Below, in pieces: positions 10,278-19,492 of a stretch of 64,000 nt of DNA. Positions within the stretch are counted from its first letter, which is position 1. Every line of letters begins with the position of its first letter. Below the pieces are notes generated by a model. It saw nothing but the letters and a program-made list of their open reading frames with translations. It was not told the DNA's origin and ran no database searches. Made by a program: the position numbers and the translations under genes. The stretch is from the NCBI RefSeq assembly GCF_003664125.1, contig NZ_RCCP01000006.1:1-64000 (forward strand), written 5' to 3'. The stretch comes from Planococcus citreus (GTDB taxonomy: Bacteria > Bacillota > Bacilli > Bacillales_A > Planococcaceae).

Positions 10278-10370
10278 TACTTCAATCCTCCAGTGGACAG
10301 GGAAATCCATTCGCATTTTCTGATCATCCCCATTACAATGGAAATAGATTTGCATAACAGGAGGTTCCCC

Positions 10371-10670
10371 ATGCTCATATTCGTATTTTTGATTATCATT
10401 TCTGCTGTATTCTATTTATACTATAAAACGAAACAGATTCGTACACGACTGCCGGTGCGCAAAAACTGGTATGCCAGCCGTGCGCAGATTGCACTTGGCA
10501 GCTTTATCACCTTTTTCGGCATCAACCAGCTGTTCATTTTTCAAACTGTCGTTACTTATATCATTGCCGGCATCTTTATCGTTCTTGGCTTGGCGCTGAT
10601 CGTCCATAATTTCAAGGCGAACCGCCATTACCAAGCATTTCTCGATGAAGAAACACGCCTTAACCCATAA
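10371..10670 (+). CDS. ytpI: YtpI-like small membrane protein
   Basis: 99 residues with three hydrophobic segments: about 2-19 (LIFVFLIIISAVFYLYY), 42-62 (IALGSFITFFGINQLFIF) and 65-83 (VVTYIIAGIFIVLGLALIV), and a basic loop YKTKQIRTRLPVRKNW. This fits the YtpI family (function unknown) and its position between nrnA and ytoI agrees with Bacillus. The ATG at 10371 has a strong AGGAGG six bases before it. It is transcribed divergently from nrnA and has its own terminator. Confidence 0.85.
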   Translation: MLIFVFLIIISAVFYLYYKTKQIRTRLPVRKNWYASRAQIALGSFITFFGINQLFIFQTVVTYIIAGIFIVLGLALIVHNFKANRHYQAFLDEETRLNP

Positions 10671-10671
10671 A

Positions 10672-10704
10672 ACAGCCCCTCCCTTGCGGAGAGGTTGTTT
10701 TTTT
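10672..10704 (+). terminator. ytpI terminator
   Basis: AACAGCCCCTC pairs, with wobbles, with GAGAGGTTGTT and is followed by a run of seven T. It directly follows the ytpI stop. Confidence 0.75.
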
Positions 10705-10747
10705 GATTAATGCAGAGGCCTCTTCTACCCTGTCAAGGCAATGCTCA

Positions 10748-12055
10748 TTAACGGTCGAGCAATTGGAAGGTCAGCATCGCTTTGCCGATCACTTGCTGTT
10801 CGTACAACACTTCGACATCGACTTTCGCTGATTTGCGGCTAATGTCCAGGATTGTCGGCCGAATAAGCAATGCTGCGTCCAACTGCACCGGTTTCAGGAA
10901 ATAGACGGTAATGTTTTCCAGTACGCTGTCTTTGCGGTTTTTTGTCTTGAGTGCCGTCGCCGCTGCTTCTGTCAGCACCATCGTGTAAGCTCCGTATGAC
11001 AGCGAGCCATACGCATTGGTCATTTGGGGAGTGACACGGAATTCCAGGCTGAGCTCGTCTTCCTGCACCAGATTCAATTGGCTTTTGATGATGTCGTCGA
11101 TGGTTTCCCCTTGTTGTGGCTGGCGTTGTGCTGTTTGGATTGCTTTCAACACATCCTGCCGGCTGATGATGCCCATCAAATTATGATGGTCGTCGGTGAT
11201 CGGCAGCAAGTCGATACCTTCCCAGATCATCCGGTGCCCTGCTGCTGCGACGCTCGTCTGGAGCGACACGGTGATGGGGTCTTTAGTCATCACTTTATCG
11301 ATCGTTTCCGTATCCGCTGCGCCAATGACATCCCGCGAAGTGACGATCCCGACCAGCCTACCGTTGCTGTCGACGACTGGAAATCCGCCATGCGTCGTTT
11401 CATTGTTCAGTTCGTTATAGCGGCGGATTGGATCTTTGACATGCAAGAAATGCGTATTTTCCAGCGGGATCAAAATGTCTTCAATGAGCAGGATCTCTTT
11501 TTTGATCAATTGGTCGTAAATCGCCCGGTTGATCATCGTCGCTACCGTAAAGGTATCGTAGCTGGTGGAAATGACAGGCAATTCCAATTCATCGGCCAGC
11601 TTTTTTACTTGCTCAGAAGCATCGAAACCTCCTGTCACGAGCACCGCTGCCCCTGCTTGAAGGGCATATTCATGGGCTTTGTAGCGGTTTCCGACAATCA
11701 GTAAATTGCCTGCTTCCGTATAACGCATCATATCCTCGAGCTGCATCGCCCCGATGACGAATTTGTTTAGTGATTTATGGAGCCCAGCCCGCCCGCCGAG
11801 CACTTGGCCGTCGACGACTTTAACGATTTCCGCGTACGTCAGACGTTCGATGTTCTCTTTTTTCTTGCGCTCGATGCGGATGGTGCCGACCCGTTCGATC
11901 GTCGAGACCAGCCGCTTGTTTTCCGCTTCTTTTATGGCCCGGTAAGCGGTGCCTTCTGATACTTGAAGCTCCTTGGCAATCCGGCGAACGGAGATTTTCT
12001 CCCCAACAGCCAAAGTCTCGATATAATCCAAAATCTGTTCGTGTTTCGTAGCCAT
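10748..12055 (-). CDS. ytoI: HTH-DRTGG-CBS-HotDog regulator (YtoI/SpxR type)
   Basis: 435 residues with four recognisable parts: an N-terminal winged helix (residues 1-65, ISVRRIAKELQVSEGTAYRAIKEAE), a DRTGG domain (about 75-180), two CBS repeats (about 195-310, GIVTSRDVIGAADTETIDKVMT and LMGIISRQDVLKAIQ), and a HotDog/thioesterase-like domain to the end (YGSLSYGAYTMVLTEAAATAL). This is the layout of YtoI of Bacillus and SpxR of Streptococcus pneumoniae, which controls spxB. Ligands are unknown; CBS domains usually sense adenine nucleotides. A GGTGA ribosome site precedes the ATG. It stands alone, convergent with ytpI. Confidence 0.88.
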   Translation of the reverse strand: MATKHEQILDYIETLAVGEKISVRRIAKELQVSEGTAYRAIKEAENKRLVSTIERVGTIRIERKKKENIERLTYAEIVKVVDGQVLGGRAGLHKSLNKFVIGAMQLEDMMRYTEAGNLLIVGNRYKAHEYALQAGAAVLVTGGFDASEQVKKLADELELPVISTSYDTFTVATMINRAIYDQLIKKEILLIEDILIPLENTHFLHVKDPIRRYNELNNETTHGGFPVVDSNGRLVGIVTSRDVIGAADTETIDKVMTKDPITVSLQTSVAAAGHRMIWEGIDLLPITDDHHNLMGIISRQDVLKAIQTAQRQPQQGETIDDIIKSQLNLVQEDELSLEFRVTPQMTNAYGSLSYGAYTMVLTEAAATALKTKNRKDSVLENITVYFLKPVQLDAALLIRPTILDISRKSAKVDVEVLYEQQVIGKAMLTFQLLDR

Positions 12056-12167
12056 TATTTCACCAATCTTTCTGCTATCCTCTATCCCTTAGTTTATCAT
12101 AATCCGAATGGAAGTCGACAATCCGGCGGCAGCCTTTAAAAGCAGGGATTGGCTCTAGGCAATAAAA

Positions 12168-12212
12168 AAACAAGCAAGGGGGATTGTTGTCCTCCCTTGC
12201 CTGTTTTCTGTT
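12168..12212 (-). terminator. ytkL terminator
   Basis: On the minus strand AACAGGCAAGGG pairs imperfectly with CCCTTGCTTGTT, followed by TTTTTT. It immediately follows the ytkL stop. Confidence 0.8.
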
Positions 12213-12220
12213 AAAGGAAT

Positions 12221-12901
12221 TTATAAATCGATGCTGTCTCCAGGCTCCATGATCTTGACTTCCGCCTGCTTGACAGCCTGCTTGAATTGTTCCGGGTCCT
12301 GCTTGATCGGCGGGAAGGTGTTGTAGTGGATTGGCACCGCCGTCTTCGGATTAATGAGTTCTACGGCGTAAGCTGCATCTTCGGGGCCCATCGTGAAGAA
12401 ATCGCCAATCGGGACGAACGCCAAGTCAATCGAGTGGCGCTTGCCGATGATTTCCATATCGCCGAACACTTCGGTATCCCCAGCATGATACACCGTCTTT
12501 CCTTCCGCTTCAAAGAGAATCCCAGCTGGCATGCCGCCGTAGATGACTTCACCGTCTTCTGCCGTATAGGACGAGCTATGGAACGCTTTCGTGAATTTCA
12601 CTTTACCGAACTCGAACTCTTTGGCGCCCCCAAGGTTCATGCCGACTGCATCCAAGCCTTGCCCGCTCAGGTAATTCGCCAGTTCGACCGGCGCCACGAC
12701 GACCGCTCCGCTTGATTTTGCTATGTCCACTGTATCGCCGACATGGTCGTTATGCGCATGCGTCAGCAGAATTGCGTCCGGCTTTTCCTCACTTGCCGTC
12801 AGATCCGTCAATTCGTTTCCGGTAATGAATGGATCGATGAGTATCGTTTTGCCACCGGTTTGAATTTTCACAACCGAATGACCGTGATATGAGATTTTCA
12901 T
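12221..12901 (-). CDS. ytkL: UPF0173 metal-dependent hydrolase YtkL
   Basis: 226 residues, the standard length of this family, from the ATG at 12901 (ribosome site GGAGGG). It has a metallo-beta-lactamase fold: [13 protein letters not shown] gives the HxHxDH zinc motif, [12 protein letters not shown] the bridging aspartate, and [10 protein letters not shown] a further histidine. The substrate is not known. Orthologs are cytosolic and occur next to the prolidase gene, as here (divergent, 90 bases). A frame to 13066 overlaps pepQ and has no ribosome site. Confidence 0.9.
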   Translation of the reverse strand: MKISYHGHSVVKIQTGGKTILIDPFITGNELTDLTASEEKPDAILLTHAHNDHVGDTVDIAKSSGAVVVAPVELANYLSGQGLDAVGMNLGGAKEFEFGKVKFTKAFHSSSYTAEDGEVIYGGMPAGILFEAEGKTVYHAGDTEVFGDMEIIGKRHSIDLAFVPIGDFFTMGPEDAAYAVELINPKTAVPIHYNTFPPIKQDPEQFKQAVKQAEVKIMEPGDSIDL

Positions 12902-12964
12902 GATATCCCTCCAATAGAGTTTTGGCTCCTTGCTTTCTGCTGTTTTATACCCTGATTTTTGATA

Positions 12965-12973
12965 TGCTACACA
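12965..12973 (+). promoter_or_regulatory. Possible extended -10 promoter of pepQ
   Basis: TGCTACACA fits the TGnTATAAT pattern with one or two deviations and stands about 20 bases before the pepQ start. No good -35 is visible, as expected for an extended -10 element. Confidence 0.35.
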
Positions 12974-12991
12974 TGAAGGGGAGGAATACAT

Positions 12992-14089
12992 ATGAACAAA
13001 TTGACCAATTTGCAAAGTTTTTTGAAACAGCAGCAACTCGATGCGGCGCTCATTACCGACCCGCACAATGTTTTCTATTTAACCGGCTTTAACAGCGACC
13101 CGAAAGAGCGCTTGCTCGCCGTCATGGTGTTTGCTGAGGCAGAACCGTTTCTCATCTGTCCGGCAATGGAAGCGCCTGATGCAAAAGCGGCGGGCTGGAC
13201 GGGTGAAATTGCGGGGCATGCCGATACACAAGACGCGATGCAAGTATTATACGAAACGGCAGCCAAACGCGATCAGCAAATGGAGCGCATCGCTATCGAG
13301 AAAGTCCATATGAACGTCGAGCGTTATGACGCGGTCAACCATTATTTCCAGTCGCCAGAAATTCAGTCGATCGATGCCCAGATGAATGCCATGCGCGTCA
13401 TTAAGGATGAAGCCGAACTCGACATCTTGCGCCACGCTGCCTCACTTGCGGATTACGCCATCGAAGTCGCAGCTGACGTGATGCAAGAAGGCATGACGGA
13501 AATCGAGCTGATGACCGAAATCGAAAATGCATTGAAAAAACGCGGCATTACCCACATGTCGTTCGACACCACCGTGCTGACAGGGCCAAAAGCAGCCTCT
13601 CCACACGGCAAAACAGGGCAACGCAAAATTGAACGCGGCGATCTCGTGCTAATGGACCTGGGCGTCATTTATGAGGGTTATTGCTCGGACATCACCCGCA
13701 CACTGGCTTTCGGTGAACCGAGCGAACAAGCGAAAGAAGTATACGATATCGTCAAACGCGCTGAACAAGCGGCACTTGATGCGGTGCGACCTGGCATTAC
13801 AGCGGCTGAGCTTGACGGGATTGCCCGCAAGACCATTGAAGACGCAGGCTACGGGGACTATTTCACGCACCGCCTCGGCCACGGCCTTGGGATTTCTGTC
13901 CACGAATTCCCGTCGATCCACGGAGGCAACGATATGCCGCTTGAGGCGGGCATGGTGTTTACGATCGAACCCGGCATTTATGTCACGGACCAAGTCGGCG
14001 TGCGCATCGAAGATGACCTGGTCGTCACCGAAGACGGCTACGAAGTGCTGACCAAATACCCGAAAGAATTGACAATCATCAACCGTTAA
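12992..14089 (+). CDS. pepQ: M24 family Xaa-Pro dipeptidase/aminopeptidase
   Basis: 365 residues. N-terminal creatinase-like domain (about 1-125) followed by the pita-bread metallopeptidase fold. The five metal ligands are visible: LVLMDLGV (Asp), GYCSDITRT (Asp), HRLGHGLG (His), FTIEPGIY (Glu) and VRIEDDLV (Glu). Such enzymes cleave dipeptides or N-terminal residues before proline in the cytosol. The ATG has GGGGAGG upstream. The gene is bracketed by ytkL (divergent) and ald (convergent), an order also found in staphylococci. Whether it prefers dipeptides (PepQ) or longer peptides (PepP) cannot be told from sequence. Confidence 0.88.
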   Translation: MNKLTNLQSFLKQQQLDAALITDPHNVFYLTGFNSDPKERLLAVMVFAEAEPFLICPAMEAPDAKAAGWTGEIAGHADTQDAMQVLYETAAKRDQQMERIAIEKVHMNVERYDAVNHYFQSPEIQSIDAQMNAMRVIKDEAELDILRHAASLADYAIEVAADVMQEGMTEIELMTEIENALKKRGITHMSFDTTVLTGPKAASPHGKTGQRKIERGDLVLMDLGVIYEGYCSDITRTLAFGEPSEQAKEVYDIVKRAEQAALDAVRPGITAAELDGIARKTIEDAGYGDYFTHRLGHGLGISVHEFPSIHGGNDMPLEAGMVFTIEPGIYVTDQVGVRIEDDLVVTEDGYEVLTKYPKELTIINR

Positions 14090-14092
14090 TGA

Positions 14093-14146
14093 AAAAAGAG
14101 CTGTCCCGAAAATCCATCTAGAGGATTTTTCTGGGACAGCTCTTTT
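14093..14146. terminator. Bidirectional terminator between pepQ and ald
   Basis: AAAAGAGCTGTCCC pairs with GGGACAGCTCTTTT, with an inner stem AAAATCC/GGATTTT. Runs of A and T flank both sides, so it can end both convergent transcripts. Confidence 0.9.
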
Positions 14147-14152
14147 GCATTA

Positions 14153-15268
14153 TTATTGCAGCAATTCATCGACTGATTTGTATTCAAGGCCTTGATCGTC
14201 AGCTACGGCTTTATACGTAACATGACCATCCATCGTGTTGACGCCTTTTTTCAATGCTTCGTTGTCGAGGACTGCTTGCTTAAGTCCTTTATTGGCGATT
14301 TGCACTGCGTAAGGGACCGTTACATTCGTCAAGCCGATTGTCGATGTGCGCGGAACTGCACCCGGCATATTCGCAACGGCATAATGAACAACGTCATGTT
14401 TTACATAAGTCGGTGCATCGTGAGTGGTGATGCGGTCGCTTGTCTCGAAGATGCCGCCTTGATCAATCGCAATATCCACTACGACAGAACCCGGCTTCAT
14501 CGATTTGATCATGTCTTCAGTGATCAATTTCGGTGCTTTCGCTCCCGGAATCAATACCGCTCCGATGACCAGATCCGAATTTTTAACCGATTGCGCAATG
14601 TTAAGCGGATTAGAAACCAAAGTTTGCACATCTTTGCCGAACAAGTCGTCCAGTTGGCGCAAGCGTTCAGGGTTCAAGTCAAGGATCGTTACATCAGCGC
14701 CCATCCCGATCGCCACTTTCGCAGCGTTCGTTCCAGCGACACCACCGCCGACAATCGTCACTTTACCGCGTGAAACGCCAGGGATGCCGCCGAGCAGGAT
14801 GCCCCCGCCGCCGTGGATTTTCTCAAGGAACTGCGCACCGATCTGTGTTGACATGCGGCCGGCGACTTCGCTCATCGGCGTAAGGAGCGGCAAGGAGTTA
14901 TTTGGAAGTTGGACCGTTTCATAAGCCACGCCCGTCACTTTCGACTTGAGCAATGCATTCGTCAAGTCCACTTCCGGCGCTAAATGCAAGTAAGTGAAAA
15001 GCACTTGGCCTTCACGGAAATGCTTGTACTCGCTAGCTACTGGCTCTTTGACTTTCATGACCATGTCCTGTGCCCACGCTTGGTCAGCATCGGCGACGAT
15101 GACAGCGCCGGCTGCTTCATAATCGGCATCCGTAAAACCCGACCCAAGCCCTGCACCGGATTGGATGAAAACTTCATGGCCGAAAAGTGCCAAGTTCACT
15201 ACTCCCGCTGGCGTCATTGCCACGCGGTTTTCATTGTTCTTAACTTCTGTAGGTACCCCAATACGCAT
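14153..15268 (-). CDS. ald: Alanine dehydrogenase
   Basis: 371 residues. Oxidatively deaminates L-alanine to pyruvate and ammonia with NAD, feeding alanine into central metabolism. It starts [20 protein letters not shown] and shows the catalytic Lys/His region (VMKVKEP and TYLHLAPE), the nucleotide-binding [18 protein letters not shown] and the signature [15 protein letters not shown]. The ATG at 15268 is preceded by GGAGGG; a GTG-initiated frame from 15283 would include that site. It stands alone on the minus strand, divergent from the following usp gene, with a 298-base AT-rich spacer. Confidence 0.95.
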   Translation of the reverse strand: MRIGVPTEVKNNENRVAMTPAGVVNLALFGHEVFIQSGAGLGSGFTDADYEAAGAVIVADADQAWAQDMVMKVKEPVASEYKHFREGQVLFTYLHLAPEVDLTNALLKSKVTGVAYETVQLPNNSLPLLTPMSEVAGRMSTQIGAQFLEKIHGGGGILLGGIPGVSRGKVTIVGGGVAGTNAAKVAIGMGADVTILDLNPERLRQLDDLFGKDVQTLVSNPLNIAQSVKNSDLVIGAVLIPGAKAPKLITEDMIKSMKPGSVVVDIAIDQGGIFETSDRITTHDAPTYVKHDVVHYAVANMPGAVPRTSTIGLTNVTVPYAVQIANKGLKQAVLDNEALKKGVNTMDGHVTYKAVADDQGLEYKSVDELLQ

Positions 15269-15566
15269 TACGAAACCCTCCATTATATAGTGTCTGAAAT
15301 AATAAAATGAACCAAACTATCAGTATTTGAAACCACATCCATTCTAACAGATTCTCTTTGATATTGCTCTATTAATTTGTCTTTGCAGAAGATAATTTTT
15401 GCTATGTCAAAACGCTGCATAATCCGGTTTGCAAGAAGAATGAAAGATATTTCAAAATAATGAACGAAAAAGAAATCACAAATAAATCAATAAATTTCAA
15501 TCTTAAAGAAGGAACAATTTGCCTATCCCTCGAAAGTTACAGTATAGACAAAGGAGGAATGTACAG
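15269..15566. other. AT-rich divergent spacer between ald and usp
   Basis: About 300 bases without a credible gene. On the ald side a minus-strand TAGAAT could be a -10. On the usp side TTGCCT (15519-15524) and TATAGA (15543-15548) are 18 bases apart, but a start from there would begin inside the usp ribosome site, so I do not call it. No operator or riboswitch is recognised. Confidence 0.5.
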
Positions 15567-16067
15567 ATGACATTAAAGTATAATCAAATCATGGTAGCTG
15601 TGGATGGATCGAAAGAAGCGGAATGGGCTTTTAAAAAGTCCATCGGTATCGCAACACGGAACCACGCGACGTTGAATTTGGTGAACGTGATCGATACCCG
15701 CTCATTCGCTGCAATCGAAGCTTATGACCGTTCAATTGCTGACCGTGCACAGAAATTCGCTGAAGACTTACTTGGGGACTATAAAAAAGAAGCCGAAGCC
15801 GGCGGTGTTGAAAAGGTCAATATCGTGGTCGACTACGGTTCTCCTAAAACGATGATTCCCCGTGAGCTTGCGGAACGAGTCGAAGCCGACTTAATCATCT
15901 GTGGCGCGACCGGTTTGAATGCAGTCGAACGTTTCCTCATCGGCAGCGTGTCCGAGCATATCGTCCGCTCAGCTAAATGCGACGTGCTTGTTGTCCGTAC
16001 AGACGAAGCACAAAGCGATGCACCAGACGATTATTATTCGGAAGAACGTTCCGGCAAACCTGAATAA
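15567..16067 (+). CDS. Universal stress protein (UspA family)
   Basis: 166 residues from the ATG at 15567 with AAAGGAGG upstream. A single Usp domain: MVAVDGSKEAEWAFKKSIG at the N-terminus, and the ATP-binding signature GATGLNAVERFLIGSVSEHIVRSAKCDVLVVR (G2xG9GS) at about residues 115-147. It therefore likely binds ATP. A 20-residue acidic tail follows (DEAQSDAPDDYYSEE). Usp proteins are cytosolic and help survival under starvation or oxidative stress; the exact role is unknown. It is monocistronic with its own terminator and lies next to ald, as in staphylococci. Confidence 0.9.
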   Translation: MTLKYNQIMVAVDGSKEAEWAFKKSIGIATRNHATLNLVNVIDTRSFAAIEAYDRSIADRAQKFAEDLLGDYKKEAEAGGVEKVNIVVDYGSPKTMIPRELAERVEADLIICGATGLNAVERFLIGSVSEHIVRSAKCDVLVVRTDEAQSDAPDDYYSEERSGKPE

Positions 16068-16072
16068 CGAAC

Positions 16073-16110
16073 ACAAAAGCACGCGGCATCATTGCCGCGT
16101 GCTTTTACTA
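16073..16110. terminator. Terminator between usp and the oxidoreductase gene
   Basis: AAAGCACGCGGCA and TGCCGCGTGCTTTT form an 11-13 bp stem with a 4-base loop. It serves usp on the plus strand and, by symmetry, the convergent oxidoreductase gene. Confidence 0.9.
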
Positions 16111-16113
16111 TGA

Positions 16114-17052
16114 TCATTTTTTCACTTGAATAACGATTTTCCCTCTGGCATGATGGGATTCACTTAATTCATGCGCTTCCCGGACGCCTTCTTCCGTCAA
16201 CGGATAGAGGTGGCCGACTTCCGGCTTCACTTCGCCGCTGACGAACAAATCGCCCAATTTCTTCAATTGCTGGCCGTTTGGCTCAAGCCAGAAACTGCTG
16301 ACGTCGATGCCGAGCTTCTCCGCTTGCTCTTCATCGGGCTGTCCGGCTATGCTGACAAGCCTGCCGCCGCGCTTCAATACGCCGTAACTTTTTTCGAGCG
16401 TTTCGCCGCCCATCGTATCCAATACAAAATCAAAATCCTCCAGCACTTCCGAGAAATCCTCTTCGCGGTAATCGATGACACGGTTCGCGCCGAGAGAAGT
16501 GACGAGTTCGTCATTTTTATCGCTCGCTGTTGTCGCTACATAACAGCCGATGCTATTGGCGATCTGGATCGCCATGCTTCCGACACCGCCAGCACCTGCA
16601 TGAATCAGCACTTTATCGCCTTTCTTGATATGCCCGATCTCCACCAGGCATTGCCATGCAGTTAGCCCAGTCAATGGAATCGCTGCGCCTTCTTCAAAAC
16701 TCATGCTTTCTGGCATGCGCGCCAGCAGATTTTCATCAACCGGGACGAATTCTGCATACGTCCCTTGACGTGTAGTATCCGGACGCGCAAAAACCCGGTC
16801 GCCTGGATGATAATGCTTGACCTCATCGCCTACTTCTTTGACGACTCCTGCAACATCCCATCCGAGAATGATCGGGAATTCCCATGGCAGCATTTCTTTC
16901 AAATAGCCTTCCCTCAGCTTCCAATCAATCGGGTTGACTGAAGTTGCGTGAACTTCCACCAACACTTGATGCGCTGAAATGGCTGGCGTTTCCACTTCTC
17001 GTTCTTTCAGTTGCTCTTTTCCTCCGTACTGGTCAATGACAATCGCTTTCAT
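16114..17052 (-). CDS. Zinc-independent NADP-type quinone oxidoreductase
   Basis: 312 residues, MDR superfamily. It has an N-terminal GroES-like domain (MKAIVIDQYGGKEQLKEREVE, HATSVNPIDWKLREG) and a Rossmann domain with AGAGGVGSMAIQIANSIGCYVATTAS. The lack of the zinc-ligand cysteines and the GAGGVGS motif match the quinone oxidoreductase/NADP-dependent subgroup, which reduces quinones or reactive alkenals. The ATG at 17052 follows GGGAGGAG. It stands alone between a terminator and the divergent queCDE operon. The physiological substrate is not known. Confidence 0.85.
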   Translation of the reverse strand: MKAIVIDQYGGKEQLKEREVETPAISAHQVLVEVHATSVNPIDWKLREGYLKEMLPWEFPIILGWDVAGVVKEVGDEVKHYHPGDRVFARPDTTRQGTYAEFVPVDENLLARMPESMSFEEGAAIPLTGLTAWQCLVEIGHIKKGDKVLIHAGAGGVGSMAIQIANSIGCYVATTASDKNDELVTSLGANRVIDYREEDFSEVLEDFDFVLDTMGGETLEKSYGVLKRGGRLVSIAGQPDEEQAEKLGIDVSSFWLEPNGQQLKKLGDLFVSGEVKPEVGHLYPLTEEGVREAHELSESHHARGKIVIQVKK

Positions 17053-17136
17053 CTGCACCCACTCCTCCCTTTTACCACCTGTATACCCTGACACCATTTT
17101 GCTACACCTGAAAAATCACAGGAACTTGCCTAATTA

Positions 17137-17145
17137 TGCTATTAT
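17137..17145 (+). promoter_or_regulatory. Extended -10 promoter of queCDE
   Basis: TGCTATTAT matches the extended -10 pattern TGnTATAAT at one mismatch, about 18 bases ahead of the preQ1 riboswitch. Transcription would begin near 17152. Confidence 0.55.
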
Positions 17146-17162
17146 GGTAACTGTTTCATAAA

Positions 17163-17199
17163 AGAGGTTCGCAAACTCCCTCTCTAAAAAACTAAGGAG
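17163..17199 (+). ncRNA. preQ1-I riboswitch controlling queCDE
   Basis: AGAGG (17163-17167) pairs with CCTCT (17179-17183) as stem P1, with the conserved TTC after the 5' strand, and the A-rich tail CTAAAAAACTAA follows, as in the B. subtilis queC preQ1-I aptamer. The tail runs directly into the ribosome site AAGGAG (17194-17199) of queC and no terminator hairpin intervenes. The switch therefore should act on translation: bound preQ1 folds the tail into the pseudoknot and hides the ribosome site. Confidence 0.92.
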
Positions 17200-17209
17200 C
17201 TGTATTTAA

Positions 17210-17872
17210 ATGAAAAATGAAAAAGCAGTCGTTGTCTTCAGCGGCGGCCAAGACAGTACCACTTGCCTATTTTGGGCGCTGGAACAATTCAGCGAAGTAC
17301 TCGCCGTCACTTTCGATTATGGCCAGCGCCATGCGCAGGAAATCGACCATGCAAAACGCATTGCAGAAACGCTCGGCGTAACATTGCAAGTGCTCGACAT
17401 GGGGCTGATCAATCAATTATCCGCCAATGCCTTGACGCGCGATTCGATTGAAGTCGAAGAGCAAAAGGACGGGCCGCCTTCCACATTCGTTCCCGGACGC
17501 AATTTATTGTTCCTGTCTTTTGCGGCGATTTACGCCGATGCATTCGGCGCACGCCACCTCGTGACCGGTGTCAGCGAGACGGATTTCAGCGGTTATCCAG
17601 ACTGCCGGGATACCTTTATCCGGTCGCTCAATGTCACGCTCAACTTATCGATGGACAAGCAATTCGTCATCCATACGCCGCTCATGTGGCTCGACAAGGC
17701 AGGCGTCTGGGAATTGTCCGACGAGCTTGGCGCATTCGAGTTCGTCCAGACCGAAACCTTGACCTGCTACCACGGCATTCCGGCAGCGGGCTGCGGAACT
17801 TGCCCGTCTTGTGTGCTGCGCAACCAAGGCTTGCAGACCTACCTTTCCAAAAAAGAAGGTGCGAAATTTTGA
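17210..17872 (+). CDS. queC: 7-cyano-7-deazaguanine synthase
   Basis: 220 residues. Converts 7-carboxy-7-deazaguanine to preQ0 with ATP and ammonia, in the queuosine pathway. The N-terminal PP-loop is [23 protein letters not shown] and [15 protein letters not shown] follow, and the C-terminal zinc site is C-x7[13 protein letters not shown]. The gene is first in queC-queD-queE and is controlled by the preQ1 riboswitch 11 bases upstream. The stop overlaps the queD start (TGATG), implying coupled translation. Confidence 0.96.
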   Translation: MKNEKAVVVFSGGQDSTTCLFWALEQFSEVLAVTFDYGQRHAQEIDHAKRIAETLGVTLQVLDMGLINQLSANALTRDSIEVEEQKDGPPSTFVPGRNLLFLSFAAIYADAFGARHLVTGVSETDFSGYPDCRDTFIRSLNVTLNLSMDKQFVIHTPLMWLDKAGVWELSDELGAFEFVQTETLTCYHGIPAAGCGTCPSCVLRNQGLQTYLSKKEGAKF

Positions 17873-18291
17873 TGCAACAATTCTACCCTTCCGTTCAGCA
17901 TCCCTATAGCTTTGAATTAAATAAAGACATGCATTTTTCCGCGGCGCATTATATCCCGGCCGATGATGCCGGAAAATGCGCGAAAATGCATGGTCATACT
18001 TACCATTTAAATATCACGATTGCCGGCGACCACTTGAACAGCACCGGTTTTCTTATCGACTTCAAGCAATTAAAAGACTTGATCCATAAACGCTATGACC
18101 ACAGTGTTTTGAATGACCACCCGGAATTCACAGAGACTTTCCCGACGACCGAGCAGCTCGCCCAGCAAATACACAAGCTGACCCAAGACACGCTCGACCG
18201 CTCAGACAACCAGCCGAAATGCATCCAAGTCATCGTCCGGGAAACCCCGACAAGCTATGTCATTTACCGGCCAAAAGAGGTGTCTTCATGA
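17872..18291 (+). CDS. queD: 6-carboxy-5,6,7,8-tetrahydropterin synthase
   Basis: 139 residues. Makes 6-carboxytetrahydropterin from dihydroneopterin triphosphate, the first dedicated step to queuosine. Zinc ligands are seen in HFSAAHYI and MHGHTYHLNI, the catalytic cysteine in GKCAKMHGH, and the substrate-binding Glu near RETPTSYVIY. The start at 17872 overlaps the queC stop, and the stop overlaps the queE start (ATGA); longer frames upstream lie within queC. Confidence 0.95.
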   Translation: MQQFYPSVQHPYSFELNKDMHFSAAHYIPADDAGKCAKMHGHTYHLNITIAGDHLNSTGFLIDFKQLKDLIHKRYDHSVLNDHPEFTETFPTTEQLAQQIHKLTQDTLDRSDNQPKCIQVIVRETPTSYVIYRPKEVSS

Positions 18292-18995
18292 AGATTCCTG
18301 TAATGGAAGTATTCGGCCCGACGATCCAAGGCGAAGGCATGGTCATGGGCCAGAAGACGATGTTCGTCCGGACCGCTGGCTGCGATTATTCCTGTTCGTG
18401 GTGCGATTCCAAATTCACTTGGGACGGCACCGGAAAAAGTACTGCGATGACCGCAGATGACATTGTCCGACAGCTCGAGGCGCTTGGTAAAGACACCTTT
18501 TCTCACGTCACCATCTCCGGAGGCAACCCGGCACTTCATAAAGGCATCGCGGAACTGGTCGCATTATGCCAAGAAAAAGGTTGGCGCACAGCTGTCGAAA
18601 CGCAAGGCAGCATCTGGCAGGACTGGCTCTTGGAAATCGATGAAGTCACCGTCTCCCCAAAGCCGCCGAGTTCTGGCATGATTCTGGACTATTCCCAGCT
18701 CGATGCGATGCTCGGCAGGCTATCGTCATCTCAAGCCAGCCTGAAAGTCGTCGTTTTCGATGAAGCGGATTTCTTTTTCGCGGAACAGCTCCACCTGCGC
18801 TATCCGTCATTCCCATTCTTTTTGCAAGTCGGCAATGACGACACGCAGACGACCGAAGATGAGAAACTGGTCCAGCATCTGCTTGGGCGCTATCAATGGC
18901 TAATCGACAGGCATTTGGTTTCCGCCCCTCTCAATGACGCAAAAGTGCTGCCGCAGCTCCATACATTGTTATGGGGCAATAAGCGTGGCGTATAA
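18288..18995 (+). CDS. queE: 7-carboxy-7-deazaguanine synthase (radical SAM)
   Basis: 235 residues. Rearranges carboxytetrahydropterin to 7-carboxy-7-deazaguanine. The radical SAM cluster motif is CDYSCSWCDSKF (CxxxCxxC, about residue 31-38), with the substrate-binding GPTIQGEGMVMGQ ahead and the SAM-binding SGGNPALH downstream. It starts with the ATG at 18288 inside the queD stop. It is the last gene of the operon: queF, fourth in B. subtilis, is not present here, as a terminator follows. Confidence 0.95.
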   Translation: MKIPVMEVFGPTIQGEGMVMGQKTMFVRTAGCDYSCSWCDSKFTWDGTGKSTAMTADDIVRQLEALGKDTFSHVTISGGNPALHKGIAELVALCQEKGWRTAVETQGSIWQDWLLEIDEVTVSPKPPSSGMILDYSQLDAMLGRLSSSQASLKVVVFDEADFFFAEQLHLRYPSFPFFLQVGNDDTQTTEDEKLVQHLLGRYQWLIDRHLVSAPLNDAKVLPQLHTLLWGNKRGV

Positions 18996-19007
18996 ATTGC
19001 AATAACA

Positions 19008-19048
19008 AAACCGGCATTCCGCCAATAATCGGGGAATGCCGGTTTTTA
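19008..19048 (+). terminator. queCDE terminator
   Basis: AAACCGGCATTCC pairs with GGAATGCCGGTTT and is followed by TT and A; a 13-bp stem 12 bases after queE. Confidence 0.88.
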
Positions 19049-19074
19049 TGTTGATGCACTTAATACTTAAAGGA

Positions 19075-19404
19075 TCAGGCTTTTTTCACAAACTGCGATT
19101 TCAACTGCATCGCGCCGAAGCCATCGATTTTGCAATCAATATTATGGTCTCCGTCCACAAGTCGGATGCTTTTGACTTTTGTGCCGATTTTCAAGGGATT
19201 GGAACTGCCTTTCACTTTCAAATCCTTGATGACCGTAACAGCGTCCCCATCCTGCAAAATGTTTCCGACGGCATCGCGCACTACTTCTTCTTGCGGTTGT
19301 TCAGCCGGGTTCCATTCATGGGCACATTCCGGGCAGACCGCCATTCCCGCATCTTCATACGTATACTCAGAACCGCATTTCGGGCAATTTGGCAACTCCA
19401 TCAT
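19075..19404 (-). CDS. PhnA/YjdM family zinc-ribbon protein
   Basis: 109 residues. An N-terminal zinc ribbon ([21 protein letters not shown], residues about 7-27) is followed by a beta-rich PhnA C-terminal domain ([42 protein letters not shown]). The family was once named alkylphosphonate utilisation operon protein, but its function remains unclear. An AGGAG site precedes the ATG. No phosphonate genes are nearby. Confidence 0.88.
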   Translation of the reverse strand: MMELPNCPKCGSEYTYEDAGMAVCPECAHEWNPAEQPQEEVVRDAVGNILQDGDAVTVIKDLKVKGSSNPLKIGTKVKSIRLVDGDHNIDCKIDGFGAMQLKSQFVKKA

Positions 19405-19492
19405 TTACTTCTCATCTCCTATATTTCACGATGCTTAAAACACCGACAGATGTACTTAGTATACCAAATCACCGAAGCGCATGGGGCGGTCT

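Noticed and set aside
10278..10355. Longer nrnA start
   Set aside because: The ATG at 10277 has GGAGG and matches the Bacillus N-terminus; the extension has neither.
15519..15548. TTGCCT / TATAGA promoter for the usp gene
   Set aside because: Transcription would begin inside the ribosome site of the gene.
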